A DNA stretch of 64,000 nt from the NCBI RefSeq assembly GCF_964355755.1, contig NC_092678.1, positions 11,626,922-11,690,921 of the forward strand. Reading direction: 5' to 3'. Positions 62,216 to 64,000 of this stretch are shown one piece after another. The first letter of the stretch is position 1, and every line of letters starts with the position of its first letter. Source of the DNA: Antedon mediterranea. Its lineage: Eukaryota > Echinodermata > Crinoidea > Comatulida > Antedonidae. The translations under genes and the position numbers were made by a program. The notes under the pieces are model-generated. The model made no database searches, was not told the DNA's origin, and saw nothing but the letters and a program-made list of their open reading frames with translations.

Positions 62216-64000
62216 TTCTATGCTTTTATTTTCTATGTCAAGTAACTAATAACAATAATATAAATATATAGATGTGTGCGTTATCCTTTTAAAAATGAGC
62301 CGTTAAAACAGTATCGGATAAGCCAACAAGGTAAGCACAAAATGAAGGCATATGGTACCGACACTGTGTAACAGGTGTTCCTGGTGTTTAGAAGGTAATC
62401 GTTTAGAACCGGGAACCTAATCTCAACAAAACCTGCCTGAACACTGTGAAAATCGCTACTGTCATCTCACTGCTTTTTTGATTGTTTTAATATAAGATTA
62501 ATAATTTATAGGCGAAACCTGCTTAACCGTTCTGATTACAGGTGCTGTACGGCGTCCAACGGCAAAGAAGTCAGTTTTTCTGTTAAATCTATACGGTCAT
62601 TTTCACTTCATTAGCAGTCCAACAATATCTCTTGTTTATCGACTGCACACAACATTGGTGTGAGGTTGGTGTCATTTTGCAAAAGGTATTTCGCACAAAA
62701 AACGTATAGGCTATAGTAATAATATAATAATAACAAATGCAATCATTTAATAATTTAGGCATAGATGCATCTAAATACAATTAATAGATTATACATTTTC
62801 GCTATAAAATAGAAAAAGGGAACTGTATCCGTGAAATATATAAACTATTGACTACCCCGTTGAATAAAATGGTAGAGTCCCACGAATCCACCAGCGATGA
62901 TGAGATTTGAGATTGGCTGAAAATATACCATAGTTTTCTATATGTTCATTATAGCGATGTCAAAATGTGTGTAAAATTGCTTTGTGTCTGTTTATTCTTT
63001 TATTCTATAATTCTTATTGTAACGTACTTCAAAGGGACAATTACCATAACATTGAACAGAGGCTCCACATTCTAGGTCTATTTTGGTCTACCATTGAGTT
63101 AGTTCTCTATTGGTCTACTGACTCGTGCAGTTAGTCAAGAATCATTAGTAAGCCTATAGGCCTAAACATTAATAGGTTGCTAGTAGGCCTAAGTTCTAAC
63201 GAAACCCGTGCAACTACACGAAATACTAAATTTAATAATAAATAATAATTTTCTTGATATCATTTTCAAATGAAAATCACTAAAGCGCAGGTCTGAGAAA
63301 CAGGGTCGCATTTAAAAAGAATCGTTCAACATTCACAGTCTTAGGCCTATAGAACCCTTAGGCCTATAAAACCCTTATAAAAATAATAATTTTAGCTTCA
63401 CAACAAATTTAATTAATAACGGCTTACTGGTATTATTATTTTTTTAATTATTTAGAGAAACTGTGTCTTTAAAATTAATATTCTTGACATACAAACAAAT
63501 ACAGTTAGGCTTAAATATATACGAAAAGTTCCATTCCACAAAGGTGAGTTTCAAAACAGATTATAAATAATCAAAAAATGTTAAATTATCGTTTTAAAAG
63601 AATATATTAATCTGCGAACATGATCGGTGATATTTTAGATTCGACCGTACGTCTGTCATTTCTATTTTCAATTAAAAATGTTATTTGTTAATCCATATAA
63701 AAGGAGGGGATGATTGATTCTTTGAAATTTAAAAGGATATTTAGAAGCCTAATGATAATAAATTAAAATGATTGCGCCTATCACCAGATAATGATAATAT
63801 GATGAAAGCCTGGTGTTGAAAAACAGAACAATTTGAAAATATTTACGTCAGTGTGAACAATAAGCTCATTAACTATACGTACGTCATCGCAAATGAACGT
63901 CTTCACGGTCGCTTGGTATAATCAAAATATGAGTAGACAATCATCGTCAGTTACTTGAAATGATTAAATATAGATGGAAATCTCAAGATGGTCGGCTTAT
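62216..64000 (-). promoter_or_regulatory. Upstream region of the transporter gene
   Basis: This region should hold the 5' UTR and promoter on the minus strand. I see no convincing TATA box or initiator and no CpG-rich island. TAGGCCTA words lie at about 63157, 63187, 63341 and 63357. No other gene is recognised. Confidence 0.35.

Overview
The window looks like intronic and flanking DNA of an invertebrate deuterostome, most likely an echinoderm. The genome is AT-rich. It has one widely spaced multi-exon gene with canonical GT-AG introns, and a dense, varied set of eukaryotic transposable elements. These include a LINE with a PHD finger and a 2A-like motif, a Penelope-like relic with a hammerhead ribozyme, a 5S-derived SINE, Helitron/HINE-like elements and several TIR elements. 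The word TAGGCCTA recurs throughout. The species assignment is inference; the eukaryotic gene structure and the elements can be read directly.

The only host gene I can support lies on the minus strand and spans at least 56 kb (62215 down to 5935, running off the left edge). It encodes a major-facilitator-superfamily transporter of the MFSD4/NaGLT1 (sodium-dependent glucose transporter 1) type. Six exons join in frame with GT-AG sites: 62215-61905, 35677-35482, 34159-33908, 21031-20917, 17469-17333 and 6108-5935. Together they give 395 residues, covering roughly TM1 to the start of TM9. The last about 100 residues expected for the family were not found in the window.

Nearly everything else is repeat DNA in the introns. 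Intron 6 (1-5934) holds two 49-bp minisatellites and a TIR element with 9-bp target duplications. Intron 5 (6109-17332) holds a tRNA-derived SINE, two copies of a TACCGTATATTTCGG element and a LINE with an intact 1147-residue ORF. Intron 4 (17470-20916) holds the Penelope relic with its hammerhead ribozyme and the 5S-derived SINE. Intron 3 (21032-33907) holds a LINE fragment, a 34-bp satellite of about 39 units, and several TIR elements, including a 2.1-kb one with 7-bp duplications. Intron 2 holds a foldback element. Intron 1 (35678-61904) holds an RT pseudogene, more tandem arrays and a group of Helitron-like elements. Those elements share a TCGTCA/TGACGA hairpin before a CTAG-TT 3' end, and two of them continue head-to-tail into partial copies. 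About 1.8 kb upstream of exon 1 (62216-64000) should contain the 5' UTR and promoter, but I recognise no core element there.
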